Shown here one piece after another: positions 7,244 through 17,977 of a stretch of 64,000 nt of DNA; position 1 is the stretch's first letter, and every line of letters begins with the position of its first letter. Source of the DNA: Bacteroidota bacterium (GTDB lineage: Bacteria > Bacteroidota > Bacteroidia > Bacteroidales > JAADJA01); NCBI GenBank assembly GCA_020444515.1, contig JAHLKX010000014.1:1-64000 (forward strand), in the 5' to 3' direction. Position numbers and translations under genes: made by a program. Below the pieces are notes generated by a model, which ran no database searches, was not told the origin of the DNA, and saw nothing but the letters and a program-made list of their open reading frames with translations.

Positions 7244-8878
7244 TCAATCCTGAAAAACAGCCCTTCCATTGACAAAGGTACCCACAATCCTGGCATGGGG
7301 AACCTGAGAAAGTTCGGCATTCATCAAATCAAAATCCATCATCACAAAATCAGCCACCTTTCCTGATTCAATACTTCCTTTTTGGTTTTCTTCTAAGGCT
7401 GCTTTAGCGGCCCAAATAGTCATTCCTCTTAATGCTTCTTCCCGGCTCAGGACATTCTCCATTTGAAAACCTTCTTCCGGCCAACCTTCCAGATCTTTCC
7501 GTGCTACAGCTGCATAAAAGGTATACATGGGATTGATACTTTCAATTGGGAAATCAGTACCCAAAGGAATCCAGCCATTCTCATCCAGCAACTGCTTATA
7601 GGCATAAGCTCCTTTGATCCGCTCCGGCCCTACCCTTTCGTCAGCCCAATACATATCGGAGGTGGCATGGGTTGGCTGAACAGAGGGGATCACATTGAAT
7701 TTGCCGAATAATTGAAAATCATCCGGATGAACAATTTGTGCATGCTCAATCCGCCAGCAGAGGTCGTTTTTGCCCTGCAGGTATTTGGCATAAACACCCA
7801 ATACAAACCGGTTACCCCCGTCACCAATGGCATGGGTGTTGACCTGGTAACCATATTTCAGTGCGATCCTGCACAGACTGTCATAGTATGTTTCAGGCTG
7901 CATAAATAAACCATAATTACCGGGATCATCACTGTATGGTTCGATCATGCGGGCACCCCGTGAACCAAGGGCTCCATCTGCATATAACTTAATGGATCTT
8001 ACATTCAGAAAATCGGTTTGATAGGGACCCTTCTTCACAAAATGTTCCAGGTTCTCCGCATTGGGTGTGAGCATGGCATAAATGCGCATGTTAAGTTCAC
8101 CTTTTTGTTGCATGGAATCAATAAGCTCCACGATTGGCCTGCTCAATCCGGCATCAGATACAGAGGTTAATCCGACGGCAAAACATTTGTCCTGGGCTCT
8201 CAGCAATGCTTCACGATTGAATTTCTCATCGGGTTCGGGAATGATCTCCGACACAAGGTCCATCGCATTGTCGATCAATACACCGGTGGGTTCACCACTG
8301 GCAATTTTCACCTCTCCACCCTGCACCCTTGTTTCAGCATTGATTTTGGCCAATTCAAGGGCTTTGGAATTGACCACGGCAGCATGCCCATCGATCCGGA
8401 TAAGAAACACAGGTGTATCAGGAAATGCTTTATCCAGTATGTCTTTTGAGGGGAATTCCTTCACTTCCCAGTCGTTCTGGTCCCAACCTCTGCCCTCCAG
8501 CCATTGAGAGGGATAACTGGCATAATGATCTTTTAATCGATCAACCACCTCTTCAAAGGATTGTGTGCCGACCAAATCAGCCCTTTTAATGAGGTTGGTT
8601 CCAAAGCCATAAAAATGGCAATGGGCATCATTGAATCCGGGGTAAATAAATTTTCCATCCGCATTGATCACCTGATCCGATTCAAAATTTCCCAGGATCG
8701 CTTCATTGGTTCCCACTGCTACGAACTTTCCATCTTTAACGGCAAAAGCCTGATGGGTTGAAAAGGCATCGTCCACCGTGTAAACGGTGGCATGATGAAC
8801 AATAAGATCGACGGTTTCCTTGGGTGATTGACAAGCTGCCATAAGTGCAATAAATAAAAGGGTGATTAAATGTTTCAT
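7244..8878 (-). CDS. Lipoprotein amidohydrolase, YtcJ-like
   Basis: A 544-residue member of the amidohydrolase superfamily, YtcJ/ExoA-like branch. The N-terminus MKHLITLLFIALMAACQS is a lipoprotein signal with the lipobox MAAC, which fixes the start at 8878 (an upstream ATG at 8902 would bury it). The composite domain begins IVHHATVYTVDDAF. The first metal pair is in NDAHCHFYG, with later residues in GRGWDQND, TDFLNVRSIKLYADGALGSRG, NTHAIGDGGN, EHAQI and LGTDFPIE. These enzymes hydrolyse amide or related bonds in small molecules; the substrate is unknown. The lipobox places it on the periplasmic face or the cell surface. The gene is monocistronic and divergent from rnpB. Confidence 0.9.
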   Translation of the reverse strand: MKHLITLLFIALMAACQSPKETVDLIVHHATVYTVDDAFSTHQAFAVKDGKFVAVGTNEAILGNFESDQVINADGKFIYPGFNDAHCHFYGFGTNLIKRADLVGTQSFEEVVDRLKDHYASYPSQWLEGRGWDQNDWEVKEFPSKDILDKAFPDTPVFLIRIDGHAAVVNSKALELAKINAETRVQGGEVKIASGEPTGVLIDNAMDLVSEIIPEPDEKFNREALLRAQDKCFAVGLTSVSDAGLSRPIVELIDSMQQKGELNMRIYAMLTPNAENLEHFVKKGPYQTDFLNVRSIKLYADGALGSRGARMIEPYSDDPGNYGLFMQPETYYDSLCRIALKYGYQVNTHAIGDGGNRFVLGVYAKYLQGKNDLCWRIEHAQIVHPDDFQLFGKFNVIPSVQPTHATSDMYWADERVGPERIKGAYAYKQLLDENGWIPLGTDFPIESINPMYTFYAAVARKDLEGWPEEGFQMENVLSREEALRGMTIWAAKAALEENQKGSIESGKVADFVMMDFDLMNAELSQVPHARIVGTFVNGRAVFQD

Positions 8879-8920
8879 GCTTATTTGATGTGTTTGGAAC
8901 AAAATTAGTTAAAAACAGCA

Positions 8921-8928
8921 TACCTTTG
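8921..8928 (+). promoter_or_regulatory. -7 box of rnpB
   Basis: TACCTTTG matches TAnnTTTG exactly and ends 5 bases before the first base of the P1 helix of RNase P RNA, so it calibrates the promoter-to-start distance in this genome. Confidence 0.75.
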
Positions 8929-8933
8929 CAAAA

Positions 8934-9325
8934 GGTACCAACAGCCCGGTCTGTCGCGGTGAAGTGAGTTTACACTGCTTCGCCGAGGAAAGTCGGGACA
9001 ACACAGAGCGCCGTACTTCCTAACGGGAAGGTCCCGATAGCTATCGGGAACAGCAAGTGCCACAGAAAATAACTACCCGCCTGGCTGCGGTCAGGGGGGA
9101 AAAGGTGAAAATGTGGGGTAAGAGCCCACGGGTTGGTATGGTAACATATCAACCGGGTAAACCTTACGGGTTGAAAGGCCATGTATACCGGAAATTCCGT
9201 CAGCTGACGGATGAAGGGCTGCTCGTCCGGTTCCGGGGGGTTGGCTGCTACATCCTGGTGGTGACACCAGGGGGAGATAAATGACAGAACAGAAACAGAA
9301 TCCCGCTTATGAGGCTGTTGGTATC
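8934..9325 (+). ncRNA. rnpB: RNase P RNA (bacterial type A)
   Basis: Recognised by the conserved core: GAGGAAAGTCGGGACA near the 5' end, ACAGAAAATAACTACCCGC in the middle, GGTAAGAGCCCACGGG, and GATAAATGACAGAAC with ACAGAATCCCGCTTATGA near the 3' end. The P1 helix forms between ACCAACAGCC at the 5' end and GGCTGTTGGT at the 3' end and runs straight into a T-run, so it doubles as the terminator. The RNA is the catalytic part of the ribozyme that trims the 5' ends of tRNA precursors. Confidence 0.97.
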
Positions 9326-9402
9326 TTTTTTAATTAGCCGTCTGGAATTGAGCGTCTGCAAACCGAATCTCTTTCAAGATTTTAATTTAAACACACATTC
9401 GT

Positions 9403-11853
9403 TTAAATAATGTTCACCGGATTTTTCACCTTTTCCTTGAGCAGTGCATAGTCCACCACTTCGATCATTTGATCAACATAATGGAAGGTCAGTCCATCCA
9501 CATAAGATTCCTTGATGTCTTCCACATCCTTTTGGTTTTCATTGGAAAGGATCACGTCTTTGATCTTGGCCCGCTTGGCAGCCAGCATCTTCTCTTTGAT
9601 CCCGCCTACCGGGAGTACCTTACCTCTTAAAGTGATCTCACCGGTCATGGCCACTTTGGCCCTGACTTTTCGTTGTGTAAAGGCAGAAGCCAGTGCTGTA
9701 AACATGGTAATTCCTGCTGAGGGACCATCTTTGGGGGTTGCCCCTTCCGGAACGTGAATGTGAACATTCCAGTTCTTGAATACATCCGGATCCAGGTCAA
9801 GGTCAGGTGCATGGGCTTTTAAATATTCATAAGCAATCGTTGCCGATTCTTTCATTACATCGCCGAGATTCCCCGTGAGCGTTAATATCCCTTTGCCTTT
9901 ACTCAAACTCACTTCAATGAACAGGATCTCCCCGCCCACTGCGGTCCAGGCCAGGCCAGTCACTACTCCGGCTACTTCATTGGAAAGTGCGCGCTCCTTT
10001 TGGAATCGTTTTACGCCCAGGGCCTTGGATAGGTCATCCTCCGTAATGCGAATGTTATAGTCTTTTTTGTCAACGATAAATTTTACATTCTTTCGAATCA
10101 CGTTGGCAATGTTTTTTTCGAGCATCCTTACCCCGGCTTCCCGGGTATAATCTTCTACGATCCGTTCAATTATTTTTTTGGGAAAACGCAATTGACTCGG
10201 TTTAACACCATGTTCTTTTAACTGCTTGGGGATCAGGTGCCGTTTGGCAATCTCTACTTTTTCTTCCATCAGGTAACCACTGATATCGATCACTTCCATC
10301 CGGTCGACCAGGGCCGGATGAATGGTGCTCAATGTATTGGCGGTGGCAATGAACATTACCTTGGTAAGGTCATACTCCACCTCCAGGTAGTTGTCGTGAA
10401 AAGCAAAATTTTGCTCCGGATCCAGGATCTCCAGTAAGGCCGCCTGTGGGTCACCACTGATATTGGCACCCAACACCTTGTCGATCTCATCCAGCACAAA
10501 TACCGGGTTGGACGACTTGACCTTTTTCAGATTTTGCATGATCCGGCCGGGTAAAGCACCGATATAGGTTTTCCGGTGGCCGCGCAATTCGGATTCATCC
10601 CTTACACCACCCAATGACATGCGGATGTATTTCCGGTCGAGGGCGCGGGCAATAGACTTACCCAGTGAAGTTTTACCAACACCCGGAGGGCCTACAAAAC
10701 AGAGAATAGGCGCTTTGAGATCGTTTTTCAACTTGATGACTGCCAGGTGCTCAATGATCCTTTCCTTGACCTTCTCCAGTCCGAAATGGTCTTCATCCAA
10801 GATTTCCTGAGCACGGGTCAGGTCAAAATTATCTTTGGTAAACTCATTCCACGGAAGATCCACAAAAAATTCCAAATAATTCAATTGCACTGAAAAATCG
10901 GCGGCCTGACTGTTCATCCGCTGGAGTTTGGATAATTCTTTTTCAAAAACATCCCGAACGTCTTTTGACCATTTTTTGGTGGCTGCTTTTTCCTTCAGGT
11001 CGCTGATATCCTGTGTCCCCGGGGCATCACCCAGTTCTTCCTGGATGGTTTTTAATTGTTGATGTAAAAAATAATCGCGTTGCTGTTTGTCCAGATCAAC
11101 TTTCACCTTGTTCTGGATCTGATTTTTCAGTTCCAACATCTGTAATTCTTTGGTCAGAGAGGTTAAGACCGTTCTGGCTCGCTCATAAAAATCAGAGATC
11201 TCAAGCAGTTTTTGTTTATCCAGAATATCAATGTTGAGATTGGATGAAATAAAATTAACCAAAAAAACGGGGCTTTCAATGTTTTTAATGGCGAATGCCG
11301 CATCCGATGGAATATTGGGTGATTGTTTGATGATTTGTATCGAAAGGTCCTTCAGGGAGGAGATCAGCGCATCAAACTCTTTATTTTGAGCCACTTTTTC
11401 AATGGTCTCATATTGTTCCACCCGGGCCTTGAAATAGGGATCCACCTGAACCAGATCCATTAAACGAAACCTTTTCTTGCCCTGTATAATAACCGTTGTA
11501 TTGCCATCAGGCATTTGAAGGATCTTCACAATGTTGGCGACCGTTCCAATTTCATTTAAATCCTTTTGCTCGGGTTCCTCCACTTCAGCATCTTTTTGCG
11601 CCACTACACCAATCAGATTTTTCTTTTTATAGGCATCCTTTATAAGCTTGATGGATTTATCGCGTCCAACAGTAATGGGGATAACCACGCCCGGAAAAAG
11701 AACTGTATTGCGTAAAGGCAGGATCGGTAAAAGTTCAGGTATCTTTTCGGCGTTCATGAGTTCCTCATCTTCTGAAGACATCAATGGGATGAACTCGGTT
11801 TCGCTGTCCATAAAATCTGAAATGGTGAATATATCTCTCTTTAATAAGTCCAT
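9403..11853 (-). CDS. lon: ATP-dependent Lon protease
   Basis: An 816-residue LonA protein, full length for the family. The N-terminal substrate-binding domain ([14 protein letters not shown]) is followed by a coiled region, an AAA+ domain with Walker [10 protein letters not shown] and Walker [10 protein letters not shown], and the protease domain. The catalytic dyad is S712 in [11 protein letters not shown] and K753 in [12 protein letters not shown]. It degrades misfolded and regulatory proteins in the cytoplasm. The frame can be extended 27 codons upstream to 11934, but that part is AT-rich, basic and unlike the family; ATG 11853 puts MDLLKRDIF ahead of the acidic leader typical of Bacteroidota Lon. 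No heat-shock operator was identified. Confidence 0.96.
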   Translation of the reverse strand: MDLLKRDIFTISDFMDSETEFIPLMSSEDEELMNAEKIPELLPILPLRNTVLFPGVVIPITVGRDKSIKLIKDAYKKKNLIGVVAQKDAEVEEPEQKDLNEIGTVANIVKILQMPDGNTTVIIQGKKRFRLMDLVQVDPYFKARVEQYETIEKVAQNKEFDALISSLKDLSIQIIKQSPNIPSDAAFAIKNIESPVFLVNFISSNLNIDILDKQKLLEISDFYERARTVLTSLTKELQMLELKNQIQNKVKVDLDKQQRDYFLHQQLKTIQEELGDAPGTQDISDLKEKAATKKWSKDVRDVFEKELSKLQRMNSQAADFSVQLNYLEFFVDLPWNEFTKDNFDLTRAQEILDEDHFGLEKVKERIIEHLAVIKLKNDLKAPILCFVGPPGVGKTSLGKSIARALDRKYIRMSLGGVRDESELRGHRKTYIGALPGRIMQNLKKVKSSNPVFVLDEIDKVLGANISGDPQAALLEILDPEQNFAFHDNYLEVEYDLTKVMFIATANTLSTIHPALVDRMEVIDISGYLMEEKVEIAKRHLIPKQLKEHGVKPSQLRFPKKIIERIVEDYTREAGVRMLEKNIANVIRKNVKFIVDKKDYNIRITEDDLSKALGVKRFQKERALSNEVAGVVTGLAWTAVGGEILFIEVSLSKGKGILTLTGNLGDVMKESATIAYEYLKAHAPDLDLDPDVFKNWNVHIHVPEGATPKDGPSAGITMFTALASAFTQRKVRAKVAMTGEITLRGKVLPVGGIKEKMLAAKRAKIKDVILSNENQKDVEDIKESYVDGLTFHYVDQMIEVVDYALLKEKVKNPVNII

Positions 11854-12006
11854 AGTATTAAGCCAATTTGACAGGATTGAAAATCGATCAAAATTTTTAT
11901 GTTGCTTCGAATTCATCAAATCCCTTATTTTCAATCTTATATATAAAAAAACGACAGGTATTAAAAATGGTTATAAGGAGTGTCAAATTGCATGCCAAAG
12001 GATGGA

Positions 12007-13194
12007 TTACAACAAACGGTTCCTTGCGGTCAGTTCGAAGACGTTGATCAGGATTTCCTTCTCGGTTTCATCAAATGGTTTTTCTCGGCGAGCGAATACC
12101 GCTTCGGCAACTTTCATGGCCTTCTTGATATCATAGATATGAAAACCCGAGGTTCCTCCCCAGGAAAAAGAGGGAATGAAGTTGCGTTGAAAACCGGGAC
12201 CGAACACATTGGCATTTACACCAACCACCGTACCGGTATTGAACATGGTATTGATCCCAGTTTTACTGTGATCCCCCATGATCAGCCCGCAAAACTGCAG
12301 ACCGGTATCGATAAACGTGGACTGCGGGTAACTCCAGAGCTTGACATTATCATAGGAGTTTTTAAGATTGGAATTGTTGGTATCGGCACCCAGATTGCAC
12401 CATTCAGCAATCACCGAGTTTCCAAGAAAGCCATCATGTGCCTTATTGGAATAACCAAAAATAACCGAATTGTTGATCTCTCCTCCCACCTTCGACCAGG
12501 GACCAATGGTTGTTGGCCCGTATATTTTAGCTGCCATCTTTACGACGCCATGGTCACAAAGTACAAAAGGTCCGCGGATTACAGCTCCCTCCATGACCTC
12601 TGCATCCTTACCGATATAAACGGGACCTGCCGATGCATTGATTATGGCCATTTCAACCTTTGCCCCCTTTTCAATAAATACGTTCTCGGGAGCAATTACG
12701 CGATTGGTCTCACTGATTGGCTGGCTTTTCCTTCCCCTGGTGATCAGTTTAAAATCATCGGCAATGGCCTGTCCGTTCATGCTGAAAATATCCCAACTTT
12801 CATTTATTTTGATAAACTCAGCCCGGGTTTCTATCTCATCAATACCGGTTATGTCCATATCACCTGTATCATCCAGATCTTCTTCGTTGATATTAAGGGC
12901 AATAATGGTATCTGTGGTCACCAGGATCTGATTGGGTTTAAGGGCATTGATCTCCTTGATCAACTGAGGAGTCGGGCAGACCGAACCATTGATCAGGATA
13001 TTGGTTTTTTCTTTGACAATGGGAAATTTCGAACTCAGATAGTTTTCTGTAAGGGTGGATGTTTTTACTTTCAGATAATGTTCCCATTTTTCCCGAATGG
13101 TCAAAATCCCAAATCGGATTTCGGCTACAGGCCGCATGAATGTTAAAGGAAGGAGATGGTTTCTACTCTGGTCATCAAACAAAATGTAGTTCAT
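12007..13194 (-). CDS. GlmU-like UDP-GlcNAc pyrophosphorylase/acetyltransferase (Bacteroidota type)
   Basis: A 395-residue protein matching the alternative GlmU-like family of Bacteroidota. The N-terminus (MNYILFDDQSRNHLLPLTF, MRPVAEIRFGILTIREKW) is a nucleotidyltransferase-like domain. From about residue 180 the left-handed beta-helix appears, with hexapeptide-type turns (VFIEKGAKVEMAIINA, IGKDAEVMEGAVIRGPF). Such proteins are proposed to make UDP-GlcNAc for peptidoglycan and lipid A. ATG 13194 is preferred over 13224 because the family starts at MNYILFDD. It is followed upstream in the genome by rpmE2 on the same strand, but a terminator lies between. Confidence 0.88.
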   Translation of the reverse strand: MNYILFDDQSRNHLLPLTFMRPVAEIRFGILTIREKWEHYLKVKTSTLTENYLSSKFPIVKEKTNILINGSVCPTPQLIKEINALKPNQILVTTDTIIALNINEEDLDDTGDMDITGIDEIETRAEFIKINESWDIFSMNGQAIADDFKLITRGRKSQPISETNRVIAPENVFIEKGAKVEMAIINASAGPVYIGKDAEVMEGAVIRGPFVLCDHGVVKMAAKIYGPTTIGPWSKVGGEINNSVIFGYSNKAHDGFLGNSVIAEWCNLGADTNNSNLKNSYDNVKLWSYPQSTFIDTGLQFCGLIMGDHSKTGINTMFNTGTVVGVNANVFGPGFQRNFIPSFSWGGTSGFHIYDIKKAMKVAEAVFARREKPFDETEKEILINVFELTARNRLL

Positions 13195-13282
13195 AAAATG
13201 GCAATGGTAATTTAAGTTCAACAATTAAAACACAAGTATACGGTTTTTCTCGATTCAAGTTATGTTCCAACATAAAAAGTAC

Positions 13283-13312
13283 AAAAAAAGCCCTATCCTG
13301 TCGGAAAAGGGC
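13283..13312 (-). terminator. Rho-independent terminator after rpmE2
   Basis: On the minus strand GCCCT pairs with AGGGC, extended by TCC/GGA around a GACA loop, followed by seven T residues. It lies about 30 bases past the rpmE2 stop. Confidence 0.8.
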
Positions 13313-13339
13313 CGTTTAAATTGTGGTAAAAAAAGAAAT

Positions 13340-13606
13340 CTATTGTTTCTTCTTATCGTAATGCTTTTGATAGCGACTTTTAAATTTATCAACGCGCCCT
13401 GCCGTATCCACAAATTTCATCTTTCCGGTGAAAAACGGATGAGATGTATGTGATATTTCCAGTTTGATCAAAGGGTACTCGTTCCCATCTTCCCACTGAA
13501 TGGTTTCCTTCGATTTTGCCGTTGATCTCGTCAGGAATGCATAATCATTCGACATATCTTTGAATACTACAAAACCGTAATCTTTCGGATGAATATCTTT
13601 TTTCAT
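13340..13606 (-). CDS. rpmE2: 50S ribosomal protein L31 type B
   Basis: An 88-residue protein that begins [19 protein letters not shown] and contains the family signature [12 protein letters not shown] followed by [14 protein letters not shown]. The zinc-binding cysteines of type A L31 are absent, which defines the C-minus type B form, usually linked to zinc economy. It is a structural protein of the large ribosomal subunit. The gene has its own promoter at 13635-13665 and terminator at 13283-13312, so it is monocistronic with a leader of about 23 bases. Confidence 0.96.
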   Translation of the reverse strand: MKKDIHPKDYGFVVFKDMSNDYAFLTRSTAKSKETIQWEDGNEYPLIKLEISHTSHPFFTGKMKFVDTAGRVDKFKSRYQKHYDKKKQ

Positions 13607-13634
13607 TATTATCTACCTTTAATTTTTGGGAGTG

Positions 13635-13665
13635 CAAAAGTACACGATTTATTTTATAATCAAAA
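13635..13665 (-). promoter_or_regulatory. Promoter of rpmE2
   Basis: On the minus strand TTTTG (complement 13661-13665), an 18-base spacer and TACTTTTG (complement 13635-13642) form a full Bacteroidota sigma-A promoter. Confidence 0.75.
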
Positions 13666-13684
13666 GGAAAAATAAATATTTTTT

Positions 13685-14176
13685 CTAATTTATAAAATAA
13701 TGAAAATAAAGGATTCCCAGCAGCGATATCAGGATGATGGCAATGATGACGTATATCTGAAAGCGTATAATCGACCTGCTCTTGGCTTTCCTCACATTTT
13801 CTTCGGATATTTTTTTCAGCAGGTGACGTATCCGGATAAATGCAGTATCACCTTTCACAATATAATCATAAGCCCCATTGCGCATGGTATCAACAGCAAT
13901 GTTCACATCATCCGAAGCGGTCAGGAAAATGACCTGGGTATCGGGAAAACGCTTTTTCAGCTTTTTCAATACATCCATACCGGTATAATCCTTTTCCAGA
14001 AAATAGTCGAGCAATGCAATATCCGGCTTGGTATCGAGATTGTGAATGGCCTCTTTGCCGGTGTTATAGGAAATGATGTTGGTATACCCCATCTTTTCCA
14101 GCTCCTTGGTAATCAGTGTCAGGTAAAGGAGATCATCCTCTACGACAAATAAGGTTTCTGGTCGTGCCATTTTCAT
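13685..14176 (-). CDS. Membrane-anchored single-domain response regulator
   Basis: A 163-residue protein. Residues 8-120 are a complete receiver: acidic pair near E13-D15, phospho-acceptor D57 in IALLDYFLEKDYTG, T86 in IFLTASDD and K108 in YDYIVKGD. After a short basic linker the C-terminal 28 residues (about 135-163) form one hydrophobic helix with FQIYVIIAIILISLLGILYF. There is no output domain. The topology would place the receiver in the cytoplasm and leave almost nothing outside. It could be a phosphate sink, a localised adaptor or a regulator of a membrane partner. No kinase gene is adjacent. Two ATG codons (14176, 14170) are possible starts. Confidence 0.85.
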   Translation of the reverse strand: MKMARPETLFVVEDDLLYLTLITKELEKMGYTNIISYNTGKEAIHNLDTKPDIALLDYFLEKDYTGMDVLKKLKKRFPDTQVIFLTASDDVNIAVDTMRNGAYDYIVKGDTAFIRIRHLLKKISEENVRKAKSRSIIRFQIYVIIAIILISLLGILYFHYFIN

Positions 14177-14227
14177 TGTATCGTTTTTTCCTTAATGATT
14201 TTGTCCATATCTAACCGGAATGTAAAA

Positions 14228-15910
14228 TTACCGGATCACTACTTTACGGGTCAGTGATAGCTGATCATTGTCAATTTTCACAAAATAAGATCCCGGAGCA
14301 AGTTCTTCAATATCAAGTTTTATCTGCTGATCATTGGCTATTCTATGACGCTTCAGGATCAATTCTCCCAATATGTTATACAATTCAACCTGAATGTCAT
14401 TCTCCGCAAATGTAGTAAAATCTATCATAATGTATTCATCCGCCGGATTGGGATATATGTTTACCCTCGGATCAGTGATACTGATACTTTGAGCATTGCT
14501 GGTGGAGACACCGGGTAGTGAAAGGATCCCTGTATTTTCAGGATCAAGCCAGGGTTTGAGCTGAGCCGTATCCGCTGTTCCATTGGATTCCCAGTGGTAA
14601 GAGAACTTGCCATAATAATCGGGTTTATCCGGCCCAAGACTTCCCTGGGCTTCGCAAGCAGCCAGTCCCCCTGTAAGGGTTCCGATTATTCTTCCCTGAC
14701 CGTCATAAAGAGGCGACCCTGACGATCCTCCTTCCGTTACCCCCCAGCCATTTAATGTCTCTGACCATATCACTTTCCAGTGTGAATCCAGTCCATTACC
14801 GGCCCAACTGCTTGTTTCAAGCATGGTGGTGTAGGTAGATATTTTTTTAATATCTCCGTCAGGATGATGCACTGTGACGCCATTTTGCTGAGACACGCCC
14901 AGTGCTGACCAACCGTTAAAGTAAACATTTTGACCCGGCGGAATATCAGAAAACAATCTCACGAGGTAAAAATCAGATCCCGTACTTCCACGATTCCCAC
15001 CCTGCGCCATTTTGGTTGACCCAAGCAATGAAAATGACCCGGGTGCCGGTCCGGATGATTCACAATCAGCACCTTCATAATTAAAATAAAACAGCCATTT
15101 GGATAGATCATCCTCAGAGGCATAGCCCCCAAGCTGATAAGCGCAATGATCAGCAGTTAAAATATATGGGATTTTATCAAACTTAACATTATTTAAGAGG
15201 GTTCCGGTACACCAGTAAGAACTGGAATTAACCTTAACCTGAATGCGAACAACACCCCGCTTGGCATTTTGCCAGGCATCCCCTTCGGGTGAACAATTCA
15301 CATTCACTTCGCAAAAATCACTGCCTTGCAACCCTTTATCCTCCTCTCCGGCAAACCGGTAAGCATAAGCTATTTCAGAAATTTCAAAAGGAATAACAGG
15401 TATGTCTTGATGGGGAATATTCAGCTCAACAATACACTGGTCACCATTGATCAATTCTGTTGCAAAACGCTTATCAGGCCGGTTATTCAAATCGGTGTAT
15501 GCACCCAGAATCTGCTGCCTATCTTCACTATAGATGAATAACTTACTATCTTTTGGCAATTCAAAATTCTTAAAAAAAAGACTCGTTGCCAGGGCTCCTT
15601 CAGTTCTGATAGCCAATCTCCAGACGCCCCAACCACTTTCTGTCAATAGCCAGGAACCAGCATTCCCGGGGTTCAATGCCAGTGGAATGTCTTTTGCAAA
15701 ACGGGGCGGCATTCCAGCTGCATCTGCGAGGGCATCTTCTTTCAAAACCTGATCAAAATCAGGTGTACCTGCTGCGATTTCCTGAAAGGCACCCTGACCT
15801 TCCTTGATTTGAAAACTCAAAGGGGTCCCTTCGTAGCTCCATTGACCAAATATCAACAGACAATTCGTTAAAAATAATGTTGTAAGTATTATCGGGTTAA
15901 CCTTTTTCAT
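14228..15910 (-). CDS. Secreted trypsin-like serine protease with T9SS sorting domain
   Basis: A 560-residue exported protease. The signal peptide MKKVNPIILTTLFLTNCLLIFG fixes the start at 15910 rather than 15940. The catalytic triad is visible in family context: His in ILTADHCAY (near residue 254), Asp in GSDFYLVRL (near 313) and Ser in GGSSGSPLYD (near 398). The fold resembles the lysyl-endopeptidase branch of S1 peptidases. The last ~80 residues, from NIYPNPADEYIMIDF to TRKVVIR, are a T9SS type A sorting domain, so the protein should be secreted across the outer membrane and attached to or released from the surface. Confidence 0.92.
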   Translation of the reverse strand: MKKVNPIILTTLFLTNCLLIFGQWSYEGTPLSFQIKEGQGAFQEIAAGTPDFDQVLKEDALADAAGMPPRFAKDIPLALNPGNAGSWLLTESGWGVWRLAIRTEGALATSLFFKNFELPKDSKLFIYSEDRQQILGAYTDLNNRPDKRFATELINGDQCIVELNIPHQDIPVIPFEISEIAYAYRFAGEEDKGLQGSDFCEVNVNCSPEGDAWQNAKRGVVRIQVKVNSSSYWCTGTLLNNVKFDKIPYILTADHCAYQLGGYASEDDLSKWLFYFNYEGADCESSGPAPGSFSLLGSTKMAQGGNRGSTGSDFYLVRLFSDIPPGQNVYFNGWSALGVSQQNGVTVHHPDGDIKKISTYTTMLETSSWAGNGLDSHWKVIWSETLNGWGVTEGGSSGSPLYDGQGRIIGTLTGGLAACEAQGSLGPDKPDYYGKFSYHWESNGTADTAQLKPWLDPENTGILSLPGVSTSNAQSISITDPRVNIYPNPADEYIMIDFTTFAENDIQVELYNILGELILKRHRIANDQQIKLDIEELAPGSYFVKIDNDQLSLTRKVVIR

Positions 15911-16013
15911 AAATGGTTTTGCAAACTTTAGATCCGTCAATAAACTAAATGCCAGACTTCAAAATTAATAAAAATCCACAAGGCAATGCATATCTCCTAC
16001 GTTTTACTCCCCG

Positions 16014-16043
16014 TTTTGTTAACAACAATTTATTGTATTTTTG
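16014..16043 (+). promoter_or_regulatory. Promoter of prfA
   Basis: TTTTG (16014-16018), a 17-base spacer and TATTTTTG (16036-16043). The predicted start near 16049 gives a leader of about 16 bases before ATG 16065 and rules out the TTG codon at 16041 as the translation start. Confidence 0.7.
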
Positions 16044-16064
16044 CACCCACTAAATATAGATGCA

Positions 16065-17138
16065 ATGCTTGAAAAATTAGAAGCTATAAATCAACGGTTT
16101 ATACACATTGGAGAGGAAATGAACAAGCCTGATGTTATGGCTGACATGAAAAAATTCATTCAGATGAATAAGGATTACAAGGAATTGGAACCCATTGTGA
16201 AAGCTTACAAAGTATACAAAAATGTTCTTGATAATATTGCATCGGCCAAAGAGCTGCTGAAAACCGAAAAAGACGAAGAATTCAGGGACATGGCCAAAAC
16301 GGAATTAGCTGATTTAATCGAGCAGCGCGAAAACCTGGAGGAAGAAATTCGGGTTATGCTTATTCCCAAAGATCCCCAGGATCGAAAAAATGCCATCGTT
16401 GAAATTCGCGCGGGAACGGGAGGAGATGAAGCCAGTATTTTTGCAGGCGACCTGTATCGTATGTATATTAAGTTTTGTGAAACCAAAAACTGGAAAGTTG
16501 ATGTTATTGACATGATGGAAGGCACCGTGGGCGGATTTAAGGAGGTGATCTTTGAAGTGAATGGTCAAGATGTTTACGGACAGATGAAATACGAATCAGG
16601 TGTTCACCGGGTGCAGCGGGTACCCAAAACCGAAACCCAGGGCCGGGTGCATACCTCTGCTGCGTCTGTAGTCGTGCTGCCCGAAGCTGAGGAATTTGAC
16701 ATTGAGTTGAATATGAGCGACATTCGAAAGGATACATTTTGTTCATCAGGTCCGGGCGGTCAATCGGTCAATACCACCTATTCCGCCATACGCCTTACGC
16801 ATGTTCCCACCGGGATCGTGGCAACCTGCCAGGATGAAAAATCACAGATCAAGAATTATGAAAAAGCGCTTTCGGTGCTTCGAACCCGCTTGTATGAGAT
16901 AGAACATCAAAAATACCTGGACGAGGTTTCTTCAAAGCGGAAGACCATGGTTTCCACCGGCGACCGTTCAGCAAAAATCAGAACCTATAACTGGCCTCAG
17001 GGTCGTGTAACCGATCATCGGATTGGTCTTACACTTTATAATCTTCAATCCATTATTGACGGGGATATCCAGGAACTCATTGATCAATTGCAGCTGGCTG
17101 AAAATGCCGAGCGATTGAAAGTAGAAATAAAAGATTAA
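16065..17138 (+). CDS. prfA: Peptide chain release factor 1
   Basis: A 357-residue class I release factor. The catalytic GGQ loop is in [20 protein letters not shown], followed by [15 protein letters not shown]. The N-terminus [12 protein letters not shown] is the usual Bacteroidota RF1 start. The decoding-domain segment [19 protein letters not shown] and the [18 protein letters not shown] stretch are typical. It releases completed proteins at UAA and UAG codons. pyrF follows after 8 bases, and a DUF985 gene overlaps pyrF, so the three probably form one operon. Confidence 0.96.
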   Translation: MLEKLEAINQRFIHIGEEMNKPDVMADMKKFIQMNKDYKELEPIVKAYKVYKNVLDNIASAKELLKTEKDEEFRDMAKTELADLIEQRENLEEEIRVMLIPKDPQDRKNAIVEIRAGTGGDEASIFAGDLYRMYIKFCETKNWKVDVIDMMEGTVGGFKEVIFEVNGQDVYGQMKYESGVHRVQRVPKTETQGRVHTSAASVVVLPEAEEFDIELNMSDIRKDTFCSSGPGGQSVNTTYSAIRLTHVPTGIVATCQDEKSQIKNYEKALSVLRTRLYEIEHQKYLDEVSSKRKTMVSTGDRSAKIRTYNWPQGRVTDHRIGLTLYNLQSIIDGDIQELIDQLQLAENAERLKVEIKD

Positions 17139-17146
17139 TACAGTAC

Positions 17147-17977
17147 ATGACACGAAACGATCTCTTCCAACTGATTCGTAAAAAGCGTTCCTTTTTATGC
17201 ATTGGTCTGGATTCTGACCTGAAAAAATTACCACAACATTTGCTGGAAAGCGAAGACCCGGTTTTTGAATTTAACCGGCAAATCATTGATGCCACCCATG
17301 AACTGGTGATAGCCTATAAACCGAACCTGGCATTTTATGAAAGCCTGGGAACCCAAGGTTGGGAGTCACTGGAAAAAACCATCGCCTATTTAAAACAATA
17401 TGATGTATTCACCATTGCCGATGCCAAGCGGGGTGATATAGGGAACACATCTTCACTCTATGCACGGGCTTTTTTTGATCACCTTGATTTCGATGCAGTC
17501 ACTGTTGCACCCTATATGGGTATCGATTCGGTTTCACCCTTCCTCGAATATCAAAATAAATGGGTGATTCTGCTGGCTCTTACTTCCAATAAGGGAGCTT
17601 TTGATTTCCAGCTCATCCGAAATAAAGACAATGACAACCCTCTGTTCGAAGAGGTATTAGCAAAATCCAGGACATGGGGCAGTGCAGACAATACCATGTA
17701 CGTTGTAGGGGCCACAAAAGCCGAAATGTTGGAAGACGTTCGGAAGATCGTACCAGATCATTTTTTGCTTGTTCCGGGTATAGGTGCACAGGGAGGGAGC
17801 CTGGCTGAAGTTGTAAAATACGGGTTGAACAAGCAATGCGGATTGATCGTAAATTCCTCCCGGGGAATTATATTCGCCTCCCATGAGAAAAATTTTGCAG
17901 AAATAGCCACAGAAAAAGCCCGTGAATTGCAAAAGGAAATGGAATCAATGCTGATCCATCACAAACTGCTTACATGA
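17147..17977 (+). CDS. pyrF: Orotidine 5'-phosphate decarboxylase (type 2)
   Basis: A 276-residue enzyme of de novo pyrimidine synthesis that converts OMP to UMP. The active-site signature is [17 protein letters not shown] with the catalytic Lys and Asp; [14 protein letters not shown] at the N-terminus and [11 protein letters not shown] near the phosphate site are also diagnostic of the longer, type 2 subfamily. It follows prfA closely and shares the ATGA overlap 17974-17977 with the next gene. Confidence 0.96.
   Translation: MTRNDLFQLIRKKRSFLCIGLDSDLKKLPQHLLESEDPVFEFNRQIIDATHELVIAYKPNLAFYESLGTQGWESLEKTIAYLKQYDVFTIADAKRGDIGNTSSLYARAFFDHLDFDAVTVAPYMGIDSVSPFLEYQNKWVILLALTSNKGAFDFQLIRNKDNDNPLFEEVLAKSRTWGSADNTMYVVGATKAEMLEDVRKIVPDHFLLVPGIGAQGGSLAEVVKYGLNKQCGLIVNSSRGIIFASHEKNFAEIATEKARELQKEMESMLIHHKLLT

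Noticed and set aside
11980..13146. 388-codon plus-strand open frame
   Set aside because: Antisense to the GlmU-like gene, whose beta-helix and Bacteroidota N-terminus are clear; the plus-strand product shows no family features.
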